Shown: in pieces, positions 25,653-33,499 of the stretch | How the letters are laid out: each line of letters starts with the position of its first letter | How positions within the stretch are numbered: the first letter of the stretch is position 1 | Assembly (NCBI RefSeq): GCF_044872765.1 | Contig: NZ_CP085253.1 | Span: 2,418,001 to 2,482,000 of the forward strand | DNA length: 64,000 nucleotides | Source: Micrococcus sp023147585 | GTDB taxonomy: Bacteria > Actinomycetota > Actinomycetes > Actinomycetales > Micrococcaceae | Direction: 5' to 3' | The notes under the pieces: model-generated | What the model saw: the letters and a program-made list of their open reading frames with translations, nothing else | The model's database searches: none | Told to the model about the DNA's origin: nothing | Position numbers and translations under genes: made by a program

Positions 25653-26315
25653 TCAGTCCAGGTGGATCTCAAGGGCCGCCTCCAGCAGCGCGGCGCCGTC
25701 GTCGGGGGACAGTGGCCCGAAGTGGCCGAAGACCTCGGCGCTGACCGCACCGAGCAGAGCCGTCCAGGCACGGGTGGCCGCGGTGACCTGAGGCGCCGTG
25801 GCCTCCACCTGAAGCTCCTCGACGGCCTGCGCCACGAACGGCGGGCTGAGCCGGGCGGCGTCGTCGTCCTCGGTGCCGGGGGTTCGGAAGGCGCCGTCGG
25901 CGGCGGCCTGCAGACCGTGCCGGGTCAACCGCAGCCCGGGGCCTGAGGTGCGTTCGGCCGGGGCGTGGTAGCCGGGAACCGGTGAGCCGTAGATCAGCGC
26001 CCACTGCGCCGGGTGGGCCAGCGCCCAGGTGCGCATGGCGTGGGCGAGCGTCCGCATCCGGGTCCGCGGCTCGGTGATTCCCGCGATGTCCTGTTCCACC
26101 GCATCGGCCAGGGAAGAGAAGGCGTCCTCCAGCAGCCGGGTGAGCAGCTCGTCGCGGCTGGCCACGTACCGGTAGACGCCGGAGGGCACCACCCCGAGTT
26201 CGCGGGCGACCTCGCGCAGGGACAGTCCGGCGGTGCCGTGCTCGGCCAGCTGCCGCCGCCCGACAGCGAGCACCAGCTCATCCATCTCGGCACGGGTGCG
26301 GCGGGGGCGGGGCAT
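25653..26315 (-). CDS. TetR-family repressor
   Basis: 220 residues. The N-terminal DNA-binding domain runs from RRTRAEMDELVLAVGRRQLA to the recognition helix SLREVARELGVVPSGVYRYV (about 30-50), followed by an all-helical ligand domain with a WALIYGSPVPGY segment typical of the WHG-type C-terminal group. ATG 26315 is the only start consistent with the usual N-terminal length. It diverges from an NAD(P)-epimerase gene, and the shared 140-bp region holds two matching palindromes, so autoregulation and control of the epimerase are likely. Confidence 0.85.
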   Translation of the reverse strand: MPRPRRTRAEMDELVLAVGRRQLAEHGTAGLSLREVARELGVVPSGVYRYVASRDELLTRLLEDAFSSLADAVEQDIAGITEPRTRMRTLAHAMRTWALAHPAQWALIYGSPVPGYHAPAERTSGPGLRLTRHGLQAAADGAFRTPGTEDDDAARLSPPFVAQAVEELQVEATAPQVTAATRAWTALLGAVSAEVFGHFGPLSPDDGAALLEAALEIHLD

Positions 26316-26370
26316 GGATCCATCATGGCATCCGCTCGCAGAGGCTCCGGCGTGGGGTGCAGAGGCGATA

Positions 26371-26410
26371 GAGTGAGCACCGCTCACTCACTGGTGAGCG
26401 GTGCTCACTC
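26371..26410. promoter_or_regulatory. Double TetR-type operator
   Basis: gagtgagcaccgctcac and gtgagcggtgctcactc are perfect 17-bp inverted arms separated by six bases. Each arm itself contains a tgagcNNNgctca palindrome (26374-26386 and 26395-26407), so two operators lie 21 bp apart, two helical turns. They lie between the tetR and epimerase starts. Confidence 0.8.
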
Positions 26411-26455
26411 CCGGCTCGTGGGGTGCGCGTCTTCGCCGTCGTCCCGGGAGTCCCC

Positions 26456-27358
26456 ATGCATGCCGCCGTCTTCGGTGCCGGTCAGATCAGCTCCGCCCTC
26501 GTCCCCCTGTTGCTCTCCGCTGGCCACTCCGTCAGCATCGTCCGCCGCCGCGCCTGGACGGACGAGGACGCCGCACGGCTGTCTCCGGCCGGTCAGCGCG
26601 GCGCGCTCACCCTGCTCACCGGCGACGTCGGCGACCCGGCTCTGCTGCGGCAGGCATTGGACGGTGCCGACGTGGTCTTCCACCTGATCCATGCCGCCTA
26701 CTCCACCGAGGTGTGGCGCCGCGAGCTTCCGCCGCGGGAGCGGGCCGTCATGGACGCGGCCGCCGAGCGTGAGATCCCCGTCGTGTTCCCGGAGTCCGTC
26801 TACGCCTGGGGGCATCAGGCCGAGGACCTCCATGAGGGCCGAGCGGTCAGCCCGTGCTCTCCGCTGGGTCAGGTGCGCGCCGAGCTGCTGGCCGCGCGTC
26901 GAGAGCACCCGGCCCGGACCCTGTCCGTGGTTGCCTCCGACTTCATCGGGCCCACCGCGGCCGCCACCAGCGTGCAGGCCCTCGTCCTGGATCGCGCCGC
27001 CGCCGGCCGGCGTGCGGTGGTGTTCGGCGACCCGGACCAGCCGCACTCGCTGACACGGCTGCCGGACCTGGCCGCCGCCCTGCTGCGCTGCGCGGAGCAC
27101 GCCGAGGACCTGGCCCCGTCCGGGGACGCGGTGCTGCACGCCCCGACGCCGCCGGCGCGCAGCCTGCGCGCCGGGGCCCACCAGGCGGCGACGACGGCCG
27201 GTGTGCCGCTGCGGGGGATGCTCGCCGTGCCCGGCCCCCTGCTGCGGGGCGCGGGACGGTTCTCCGCGACGGCGCGGGAGCTGCACCGGCAGCGCTACCT
27301 GTGGACGCGGCCCTGTGTGCTGCGGCCCGGCGTGCTCGGGCAGGCCCCGATCAGCTGA
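26456..27358 (+). CDS. NAD(P)-binding epimerase/dehydratase-like protein
   Basis: 300 residues of the extended short-chain-dehydrogenase type. The Rossmann glycine motif is AAVFGAGQISSALVPLLLSA at the N-terminus, followed by GDVGDPALLRQALDGADVVF and HLIHAA, and the region SVYAWGHQ in the catalytic Tyr area; the usual YxxxK is not clear, so the enzyme may be a reductase- or NmrA-like variant. ATG 26456 was chosen because cgggag lies five bases upstream; the frame is open further back. It is probably repressed by the divergent TetR protein through the double operator. The last eight bases overlap the convergent sirtuin gene. Confidence 0.75.
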   Translation: MHAAVFGAGQISSALVPLLLSAGHSVSIVRRRAWTDEDAARLSPAGQRGALTLLTGDVGDPALLRQALDGADVVFHLIHAAYSTEVWRRELPPRERAVMDAAAEREIPVVFPESVYAWGHQAEDLHEGRAVSPCSPLGQVRAELLAARREHPARTLSVVASDFIGPTAAATSVQALVLDRAAAGRRAVVFGDPDQPHSLTRLPDLAAALLRCAEHAEDLAPSGDAVLHAPTPPARSLRAGAHQAATTAGVPLRGMLAVPGPLLRGAGRFSATARELHRQRYLWTRPCVLRPGVLGQAPIS

Positions 27359-28154
27359 GCAGCGCGGGCAGGATCACCCCTGCCGGGCCGGCCAGGCGGT
27401 GGGTCACCGCGGGGGACAGCTCCGTGAGGTCCGGGTTGATCTCCACGACGGCGGCGCCGGCCCCCAGCGCGACGAACGGCAGGGACGCCGCCGGCTGCAC
27501 GACGCCCGAGGTGCCGATCACGACGGCCAGATCGCACGCCTCGAGCGCGGCATAGGCGCGGTCCCATGCGTCGGCGGGGAGCATCTCGCCGAACCACACG
27601 ATCCCCGGCCGGACGAGCCCATCGCCGCACACCGTGCACGGCGGCGGCTGGTGCCCCAGCATCGCCTCGAGGTCGGCCTCGGAGCCCGCCGCGCCGTCGT
27701 CGGCGGCGCCGGGGTCCACGTCCGCGGGCGCGCCGCACTCCGCGCATCGGAACGCGAACAGGGAGCCGTGCAGGTGCGAGAGCACGCGGGAGCCGGCGCG
27801 CTCATGGAGATCGTCCACGTTCTGCGTGACGACCTCGAGCGCAGGCACCCGCTCCTGCCAGGCCGCGACGGCCGCGTGCCCCGCGTTCGGGGCGACGGAC
27901 CGGACCATGCGGGCGCGCCAGCGGTACCAGGACCACACCAGCGCGGGATCGGCGAGGAACGCCTCCTCGGTGGCCAGCGCCTCGGGGGAGAAGCGCTCCC
28001 ACAGGCCGGTCTGCGCGTCGCGGAAGGTCGGCACGCCGGACTCGGCGCTCATGCCCGCGCCGGTGAGCACCACGGGGCGCTCGGCGGCGCGGATCAGGCG
28101 GCGGACGGCGTCGAGGTCGGGGGAGTCGAGCGGGGCGGAGGTCTCGTCGCTCAT
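27351..28154 (-). CDS. cobB: Sir2-family NAD-dependent protein deacylase
   Basis: 267 residues. The NAD-binding motif is VLTGAGMSAESGVPTFRD, the catalytic loop TQNVDDLHERAGS, and the catalytic His lies in LHGSLFAF. A four-Cys zinc site is formed by CAEC and CTVC, then RPGIVWFGEMLP and GTSGVVQPAASLP complete the fold. It removes acyl groups from lysines using NAD. It lies in a minus-strand pair with pabB, whose stop lies nine bases upstream of the sirtuin ATG. Confidence 0.9.
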   Translation of the reverse strand: MSDETSAPLDSPDLDAVRRLIRAAERPVVLTGAGMSAESGVPTFRDAQTGLWERFSPEALATEEAFLADPALVWSWYRWRARMVRSVAPNAGHAAVAAWQERVPALEVVTQNVDDLHERAGSRVLSHLHGSLFAFRCAECGAPADVDPGAADDGAAGSEADLEAMLGHQPPPCTVCGDGLVRPGIVWFGEMLPADAWDRAYAALEACDLAVVIGTSGVVQPAASLPFVALGAGAAVVEINPDLTELSPAVTHRLAGPAGVILPALLS

Positions 28155-28163
28155 GAGCCCAGC

Positions 28164-29771
28164 CTACGAGGGGCGCGCGTCCCCGCTGCCGGTCACCCGT
28201 GCGAACGCCCGGCGCAGCGCCCCCGCCTTGAGCAGCACCTCGTCGTACTCCGCGTCGGCGTCCGAGTCGGCGACGATCGCCCCGCCCGCGCCGATCGACC
28301 AGCGGCCTGAGCCTCCGGTCGCGTCGTCGTCGGCTCCCGGGGCGAGAACCGCCGTGCGGATCACGATGCTCAGCTCGCACGCCCCGTCCGCGCTGAGCAG
28401 GCCGAGCGCCCCCGAGTAGACCCCGCGCGGCGCCCCCTCCCACTGGGCCAGCAGCTCGACCGTGCGCCGCTTCGGCGCGCCCGTCATGGACCCGCCGGGG
28501 AAGAGGGAGCGGGCCACGTCCACGGCGGTCAGCCCCGGGAGGGCACGGCCCGTGACGGTGGAGACCAGCTGGTGCACGGACGCGTACGACTCGACCGCCA
28601 TGAGCGAGGGCACCTGCACGGAGCCGGGCACGCACACGCGCGTGAGGTCGTTGCGCAGCAGGTCCACGATCATGAGGTTCTCGGCGCGCGTCTTGGGGTC
28701 GGCGGCGAGCGCGCGGGCCGCGGCGGCGTCCTCGGCCGGATCCGCGTGCCGGGCCGCGGTGCCCTTGATCGGTTTGGTGCTGTACCTCCCGTCCCGGCCG
28801 GAGAGGAAGCGCTCGGGGGAGGCGGAGACCACGGCCCAGCGGTCCGGGCCGGCGCCGTGCTCGATCAGCGCCGCGTACGGGGTGGGGTGGTGCGCCGCGA
28901 GGTCCCGGAACAGGACGAGCGGGCCCACGCGCACGGCCGGGTCCACGTCGAAGCGGGTGGTCAGGCACAGCTCGTAGGACTCGCCCTCGCGCAGGGCACG
29001 GTGGCACCGCTCCATGAGCGCGGTGTAGGCGGCACGGTCCGCGCGCCAGGTCCCTGCCACCTGGGCCCCTCCGGCTGCCCCCGCCACCGCCGACGACGAC
29101 GGCGCGCGCCCGCCGTCCCCGGCCGGTGCCGCGTGCGCCCGGGGGACGGTGAGGGCGTCGCGCACGCGGGCCGCCCACGCCTCGACGCCCCGCTCTGCCG
29201 CGGCCGCGTCCAGGGAGACGACGCAGCAGGTGAGCGAGCCGTCGTGATGGTCCACGACCGCGTACCGGCTGGGACGCAGCCAGAACAGCGCGGGCAGCGG
29301 CGCCGGGTCCGCCGGACCGGCTGCGGGCGGGGCGACGCCGAGGTCGGCGAGGCCAAGCTCGTAGCCGAGGAACCCGACGTGCCCGCCGCGCAGCGGCAGG
29401 CCCTCCCCGCCGACCACGGGGCGCGGGGCCGACGCCGCGGCCAGCTCAGCCCAGGCTGCCTCGGCGTCGCGGGGGTCCGGCCGGCGGAGCACGCGCGGCC
29501 CCGGCGAGGGGACGGCCTCGGGGGAGCCGTCGGCGGCGTCCTCGCCCAGGACGTCGACGGCGTCGCCCACGATGCTCCAGCGCGCCTCGCCCGCGTCCGG
29601 CAGGGCGGAGTCGAGCCAGAACGAGGGGGCGCCGCGCACGACGGCGTGCTCGGCGACGGCGCCGGCCGCGCTCGCGGCGGTGTGCCCGAGCCCCGTGAGG
29701 GCGCCCGCGTCCAGGACACGGGTGGCGACGTGCAGCGGCGCGGACGCGGGGGGCCGAGGCGGGGTGGGCAT
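28164..29771 (-). CDS. pabB: Aminodeoxychorismate synthase component I
   Basis: 535 residues of the chorismate-utilising enzyme family. The C-terminal half carries the chorismate site: STKPIKGTAARHADPAEDAA, ENLMIVDLLRNDLTRVC, GRALPGLTAVDVARSLFPGG, and SMTGAPKRRTVELL. The N-terminal half has GGHVGFLGYELG, where PabB and TrpE bind tryptophan-like ligands. The PIKGT lysine fits the PabB/ADC synthase group rather than TrpE. It aminates chorismate for folate synthesis with a separate glutaminase, which is not in the window. ATG 29771 was taken; GTG 29780 is an alternative. Low-complexity Ala/Pro linkers interrupt the middle. Confidence 0.87.
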   Translation of the reverse strand: MPTPPRPPASAPLHVATRVLDAGALTGLGHTAASAAGAVAEHAVVRGAPSFWLDSALPDAGEARWSIVGDAVDVLGEDAADGSPEAVPSPGPRVLRRPDPRDAEAAWAELAAASAPRPVVGGEGLPLRGGHVGFLGYELGLADLGVAPPAAGPADPAPLPALFWLRPSRYAVVDHHDGSLTCCVVSLDAAAAERGVEAWAARVRDALTVPRAHAAPAGDGGRAPSSSAVAGAAGGAQVAGTWRADRAAYTALMERCHRALREGESYELCLTTRFDVDPAVRVGPLVLFRDLAAHHPTPYAALIEHGAGPDRWAVVSASPERFLSGRDGRYSTKPIKGTAARHADPAEDAAAARALAADPKTRAENLMIVDLLRNDLTRVCVPGSVQVPSLMAVESYASVHQLVSTVTGRALPGLTAVDVARSLFPGGSMTGAPKRRTVELLAQWEGAPRGVYSGALGLLSADGACELSIVIRTAVLAPGADDDATGGSGRWSIGAGGAIVADSDADAEYDEVLLKAGALRRAFARVTGSGDARPS

Positions 29772-29866
29772 GGGGACCACTGTAGGAGCCCCACCCGCGT
29801 CGATCGTGACTGAACCGTGCCCTCGCCGTGATCGGCCTCATGGGTGGCGTCTGCCTAGGGTGGGGC

Positions 29867-30538
29867 ATGGCCCTCTCGCACTCCTCGCCTCTCCGCCGGC
29901 ACCGCCGCAGCGGCTTCGCGGCGCTGGCGGCCGTCGCCATGCTGGCCGGGGCCGGGTGTGCCGCGGAGCCCACCCCGTCCGAGGCGGCGCTGCCCACGGA
30001 GCGCGGCGCGGAGGTGCGCGAGCCCGACGTGCGCGAGACCGCGGAGAGCGTCCCAGGGGTCTCCGCGACTGCGCTCGAGTTCTGGCGGCCCGCGGAGTTG
30101 GTCATCGCCGAGGAGGTCGAACCCGCCGGCTCCCTCGTGGACCTGGCGGAACGGTCGGAGCTGGTGGTGTGCGGGACCGTCGCCGCGGTCCGCGAACGCG
30201 CCGGTGGCTTCGAGGGTGCCACGACACTGATGGTGGACGTGGGACAGGTCCTCAAGGGCTCGGCCGCGGGCCAGGTGCGCGTGGACGTCCACGTGCGGGT
30301 GGGGCAGACGATGGCGGGGGACGCCCTCGCGGCCCCGGACGAGGACTACCTCTGGTTCCTCACTCCGGGCGACGGCGAGGGCGTCTGGTACGCCACCACC
30401 GTGACGGGCGTCCTGGGCCCGGGCACGGACGGACCCGTCACCGCCGTGCTCCAGCCGCAGGACACCACGATGGTGGTGCCGGCCGACGTCGCCTCCCTGG
30501 ACGCCGCCGCCCAGCGCGCCGGCCTGGCGGACGCCTGA
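29867..30538 (+). CDS. Lipoprotein of unknown function
   Basis: 223 residues. The start MALSHSSPLRRHRRSGFAAL has a basic n-region, followed by a hydrophobic core and the lipobox LAGAGC, so the mature protein is lipid-anchored outside the membrane. The mature domain begins after an acidic linker and has a beta-rich region (SELVVCGTVAAVRER, LMVDVGQVLKGSAAGQVRV, YLWFLTPGDGEGVWYAT). It resembles small secreted OB-like domains, but I do not recognise a family. It stands alone between the pabB and dnaG units. Confidence 0.7.
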   Translation: MALSHSSPLRRHRRSGFAALAAVAMLAGAGCAAEPTPSEAALPTERGAEVREPDVRETAESVPGVSATALEFWRPAELVIAEEVEPAGSLVDLAERSELVVCGTVAAVRERAGGFEGATTLMVDVGQVLKGSAAGQVRVDVHVRVGQTMAGDALAAPDEDYLWFLTPGDGEGVWYATTVTGVLGPGTDGPVTAVLQPQDTTMVVPADVASLDAAAQRAGLADA

Positions 30539-30640
30539 GGCCGACGCGGCTCCTGCACCGCCAGCGCGGCCTCGGCTCTCGTCCCCACCCGTGCGTCCGC
30601 CCGGGGCTGAGCGCGTCGCCGCCTCCCTAGAATGGTCCGC

Positions 30641-32578
30641 ATGGCCGGACTGATCGTGCGCAAGGACATCGACCTCGTCCGCGAGCGCGCCGATCTGAAG
30701 GCCGTCGTGGAGGAGTTCGTCACGCTGCGCTCGGCAGGCGTCGGCTCTTACAAGGGCCTGTGCCCGTTCCACGACGAGCGGACCCCGTCCTTCCACGTGC
30801 GCCCCGGCGTCGGGACCTACCACTGCTTCGGGTGCGGCGAGCACGGGGACGTCATCGCGTTCCTCATGGCGCAGGAGCACACCACGTTCACCGAGACGGT
30901 CGAGCGCCTGGCCGCGCGGGTGGGCGTCGAACTGCACTACGAGGACGGCGCCGGTCCTGACCGCGCCGAGGTGGGCAGACGCCAGCGCCTGCTCGAGGCC
31001 AACAAGATCGCGGACGAGTTCTACCGGCGCGCCCTCGGCTCGAAGGAGGCCCAGACCGCGCGGGACTTCCTCACCGGCCGCGGCTTCACCCAGGAGCACG
31101 CCGAGCGCTTCGCTAACGGCTACGCGCCCCAGGGCTGGTCCACGCTCCTGGACCACCTGCGCCAGCGCGGCTTCCGCGACGACGAGCTGCGGGCCACTGG
31201 CCTGTTCTCGGAGGGCCAGCGCGGCCTCTATGACCGCTTCCGTGGCCGCCTGCTGTGGCCTATCCGGGACATGACGGGCGCGACCATCGGCTTCGGCGCG
31301 CGCAAGCTCTACGAGGACGACCAGGGCCCCAAGTACCTCAACACCCCGGAGACGCAGCTCTACAAGAAGTCGCAGGTGCTCTACGGCATCGACCTGGCGA
31401 AGCGGGCCATCGCGAAGGAGCGCCAGCTCGTGCTCGTGGAGGGCTACACGGACGTCATGGCCGCGCACCTGGCGGGCGTCGGGACGGCCGTGGCCACGTG
31501 CGGCACCGCGTTCGGCGCGGACCACATCAAGGTGGCGCGCCGGCTGATCTCGGACGATGGCACGGGCGGCGAGGTGATCTTCACCTTCGACGGCGACGAA
31601 GCCGGGCAGAAGGCCGCGCTCAAGGCGTTCGACGAGGACCACCGCTTCCTCGCCAAGACCTTCGTGGCGGTGGAGCCGAGCGGCATGGACCCCTGCGACC
31701 TGCGTCAGCAGAAGGGCGACGAGGCCGTGCGCGCGCTCATCGCCTCCCGCCGCCCGCTCTTCGAGTTCGCCATCCGCGCCGGTCTGAAGGACTACGATCT
31801 GGACACCGTGGAGGGCCGCGCCGGCGCCCTGCGCCATGCCGCGCCCATCGTGGCCGGCATCAGGGACTCCGTGCTGCGCCCCGGGTATGAGCGCGAGCTC
31901 GCGGGCTGGCTCGGGCTCGATCCGAACGCGGTGCACCGGGCCGTCGCCGCCGCGGCGCGCTCCACCCCACGCTCCGAGCGCGGCGAACGGGGAGAGCAGG
32001 CGACGCCCGCCGCCTCGATGTCGGCGAACCCCACCTCGGCCACCCCCACGTCGGGGGATCCGGCGTCGGGCGAGGCCCCGCAGGTCCCCGTGGAGTCGCT
32101 GGTCGTGCGCGTGGACCCGCGCGATCCGGTGGCCCGGCGCGAGCGCGAGTCGCTCGAGGTGGTGCTGCAGCACCCCACACTGCTCTCCGCCGAGCAGTGG
32201 ACGGCGCTGTACGAGGCGCGCTTCACCGTGCCGCAGTTCGCGGCCGTGCACCGGGGCGTCATGGCGGCGGGCTCCTCCGGCGCCACGCCCGCGCGCTGGG
32301 TGGACGCCGTGCGGGACGCGGTCCCCGAGGAGGTGGGCGGCGTCGTCTCCGAGCTGGCGGTCCGGGACCTGCCCGCCCGCACCGAGGCGGACGTGGACCG
32401 CTACTGCCGGGACATCATGAACCGCCTCTTCGCCCTCCAGATCGTGCACCGCAAGGAGGAGCTGCTGGGTCAGCTGCAGCGTCTGGGCCCGCAGGGCGAT
32501 CCGGCCGAGTTCATGCGCCTCAACAGCGAGCTCATGGAACTCGAGGCCCGGCGACGGGCCCTGCGCGCCGACGACTGA
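30641..32578 (+). CDS. dnaG: DNA primase
   Basis: 645 residues. The zinc-binding domain has Cys41, His44, Cys62 and Cys65 (GLCPFHDERTPSFHV, YHCFGCGEHGD). The RNA-polymerase core follows, with the TOPRIM motif LVLVEGYTDVMAAHLAGVG and the acidic metal residues in FTFDGDEAGQKAAL. The C-terminal part, after a Thr/Pro/Ser linker near residues 450-480, is the helicase-binding domain. ATG 30641 begins the conserved MAGLIVRKDID; an ATG nine bases earlier is possible. It synthesises Okazaki primers at the fork. Confidence 0.97.
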   Translation: MAGLIVRKDIDLVRERADLKAVVEEFVTLRSAGVGSYKGLCPFHDERTPSFHVRPGVGTYHCFGCGEHGDVIAFLMAQEHTTFTETVERLAARVGVELHYEDGAGPDRAEVGRRQRLLEANKIADEFYRRALGSKEAQTARDFLTGRGFTQEHAERFANGYAPQGWSTLLDHLRQRGFRDDELRATGLFSEGQRGLYDRFRGRLLWPIRDMTGATIGFGARKLYEDDQGPKYLNTPETQLYKKSQVLYGIDLAKRAIAKERQLVLVEGYTDVMAAHLAGVGTAVATCGTAFGADHIKVARRLISDDGTGGEVIFTFDGDEAGQKAALKAFDEDHRFLAKTFVAVEPSGMDPCDLRQQKGDEAVRALIASRRPLFEFAIRAGLKDYDLDTVEGRAGALRHAAPIVAGIRDSVLRPGYERELAGWLGLDPNAVHRAVAAAARSTPRSERGERGEQATPAASMSANPTSATPTSGDPASGEAPQVPVESLVVRVDPRDPVARRERESLEVVLQHPTLLSAEQWTALYEARFTVPQFAAVHRGVMAAGSSGATPARWVDAVRDAVPEEVGGVVSELAVRDLPARTEADVDRYCRDIMNRLFALQIVHRKEELLGQLQRLGPQGDPAEFMRLNSELMELEARRRALRADD

Positions 32579-32596
32579 GGGGCCACGGGCAGCGCG

Positions 32597-32615
32597 GATC
32601 GGTGGCGTACCGATC
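32597..32615 (+). terminator. Hairpin after dnaG
   Basis: gatcggt and accgatc form a 7-bp stem with a 5-nt loop, 18 bases after the dnaG stop. There is no T-run, so this is a moderate call. Confidence 0.45.
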
Positions 32616-32628
32616 AGTGGCGCGCCGT

Positions 32629-32742
32629 TCAGTCGATCTCGACGACCTCGTTGCTCTCGGCGTCGATCACATCGAAGGCGGCGTCGTGCCCGGCGGCCTC
32701 AGACGAGGAGGCGGCGACGGCGCTCGGGTAGCGCAGACCCAT
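32629..32742 (-). CDS. Possible 37-residue protein antisense between dnaG and tRNA-Asn
   Basis: ATG 32742 opens a frame encoding MGLRYPSAVAASSSEAAGHD and ending NEVVEID. Its composition is acidic and protein-like (AAFDVIDAESNEVVEID), unlike most antisense shadows in this DNA, and there is no competing gene in the 220-base gap. There is no clear ribosome site, so a leaderless transcript would be needed. I do not recognise a family with certainty. Confidence 0.45.
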   Translation of the reverse strand: MGLRYPSAVAASSSEAAGHDAAFDVIDAESNEVVEID

Positions 32743-32797
32743 CGGGTCTGGTAGTGTTTCCTCCGTTGCTCGGGCGGCTGGATCGCCCGAGACGCAT

Positions 32798-32870
32798 TCC
32801 TCCGTAGCTCAATTGGCAGAGCATTCGACTGTTAATCGAAGGGTTGTTGGTTCGAGTCCAACCGGAGGAG
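32798..32870 (+). tRNA. tRNA-Asn (anticodon GTT)
   Basis: 73-nt cloverleaf. The acceptor stem pairs tcctccg 32798-32804 with cggagga 32863-32869, with a discriminator G at 32870. The D-arm is agctcaattggcagagc, the anticodon arm ttcgactgttaatcgaa with anticodon GTT, and the T-arm gttggttcgagtccaac. CCA is not encoded. It marks the left edge of the conjugative element and is a plausible integration site. Confidence 0.96.
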
Positions 32871-33158
32871 CCCACTCGAAGCCCCTGCACCGACCAGTTC
32901 GGTGTGGGGGCTTCGTCGTGCCTGGAGGATGTTCCGGCCCAGCAAGTCGCCAAGCGTAAGCTCCAGCAGTTCTGCCACTTGTGCCAGCTCGGTGATAGAG
33001 AAGGCCATCACTCCACGAAGCCGCCGCGAAAGTGCGCTGGGCGTGATGTCTAGCGCCTCGGCCAGTTGCCGCTGAGACATGCCCCTGCGCGTCAACCACA
33101 CGCGGACCTCCGTACCTACGTCCGCTGCTGTGAAGGCAGGTTCTGGGTGTCGTTTCAT
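32832..33158 (-). CDS. XRE-family repressor running into tRNA-Asn
   Basis: 108 residues. The Cro/cI-type helix-turn-helix spans about residues 20-70: LTRRGMSQRQLAEALDITPS followed by ALSRRLRGVMAFSITELAQV. The gene diverges from a second XRE gene, with three 17-bp operators between, so it is probably one arm of a genetic switch. ATG 33158 gives a normal N-terminus. The last ~13 codons are antisense to the tRNA and the stop (TAA) lies in the anticodon-loop region, so the C-terminal tail was probably formed by integration into the tRNA rather than evolved as protein. Confidence 0.75.
   Translation of the reverse strand: MKRHPEPAFTAADVGTEVRVWLTRRGMSQRQLAEALDITPSALSRRLRGVMAFSITELAQVAELLELTLGDLLGRNILQARRSPHTELVGAGASSGLLRLDSNQQPFD
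32877..32915 (+). terminator. Terminator after tRNA-Asn
   Basis: cgaagcccc 32877-32885 pairs with ggggcttcg 32907-32915, and caccga with tcggtg extends the stem inside. It lies six bases after the tRNA and would end its transcript; it also falls inside the antisense XRE reading frame. Confidence 0.8.
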
Positions 33159-33187
33159 GTCTTCAACATAACGGGGACGGACCCAAG

Positions 33188-33259
33188 ATGTCCATGAAGG
33201 ACATGACGTGTCGCTGAGCGACACGGTGTGAATTGACAGGTCATGCCGCTGAGCGGCAC
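33188..33259. promoter_or_regulatory. Three 17-bp operators and divergent promoters of the XRE switch
   Basis: O1 33188-33204 (atgtccatgaaggacat), O2 33208-33224 (gtgtcgctgagcgacac) and O3 33243-33259 (atgccgctgagcggcac) share length, a central G and the half-site pattern RTGYC. O2 is a perfect palindrome; O1 and O3 each have one mismatched pair. A consensus -35 for the rightward gene, ttgaca, lies at 33233-33238, with O3 occupying the spacer to the -10 zone, so repressor bound there would block transcription. Three 17-bp operators between two divergent HTH genes parallels the lambda right operator. Confidence 0.8.
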
Positions 33260-33268
33260 GCTGTGCCT

Positions 33269-33499
33269 ATGAGTATCGCAAAGGCGCTAAGCCTCAACAT
33301 TCGAGAACGACTGGTTCGGTTAGAGATGACGCAGGGTCAGCTTGCTGCCGCAGTAGGAATGACGCCCACAGCGCTGTCGGCGCGGATGCGAGGGCAACGA
33401 GAGTTCCGCTTATCTGAGATGGCTGCAATCGCAGAGGCCCTGGAGGTGGAGCTTCCCTATCTGGTTGCCAACGCGCCGGAGATGGAGGTGGCCCGATGA
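33269..33499 (+). CDS. Small XRE-family regulator
   Basis: 76 residues, nearly all helix-turn-helix: LNIRERLVRLEMTQGQLAAA followed by VGMTPTALSARMRGQREF and RLSEMAAIAEALEVEL. It is Cro-sized and opposes the divergent XRE gene. The ATG at 33269 lies about ten bases after O3, so the mRNA is probably leaderless and its transcription repressed by occupancy of O3. The stop overlaps the next start (ATGA), making it the first gene of the element's rightward operon. Confidence 0.8.
   Translation: MSIAKALSLNIRERLVRLEMTQGQLAAAVGMTPTALSARMRGQREFRLSEMAAIAEALEVELPYLVANAPEMEVAR

Noticed and set aside
32809..33099. Minus-strand frame containing GLEPTTLRLTVE
   Set aside because: This string is the well-known false translation of tRNA antisense sequence and is not a protein.
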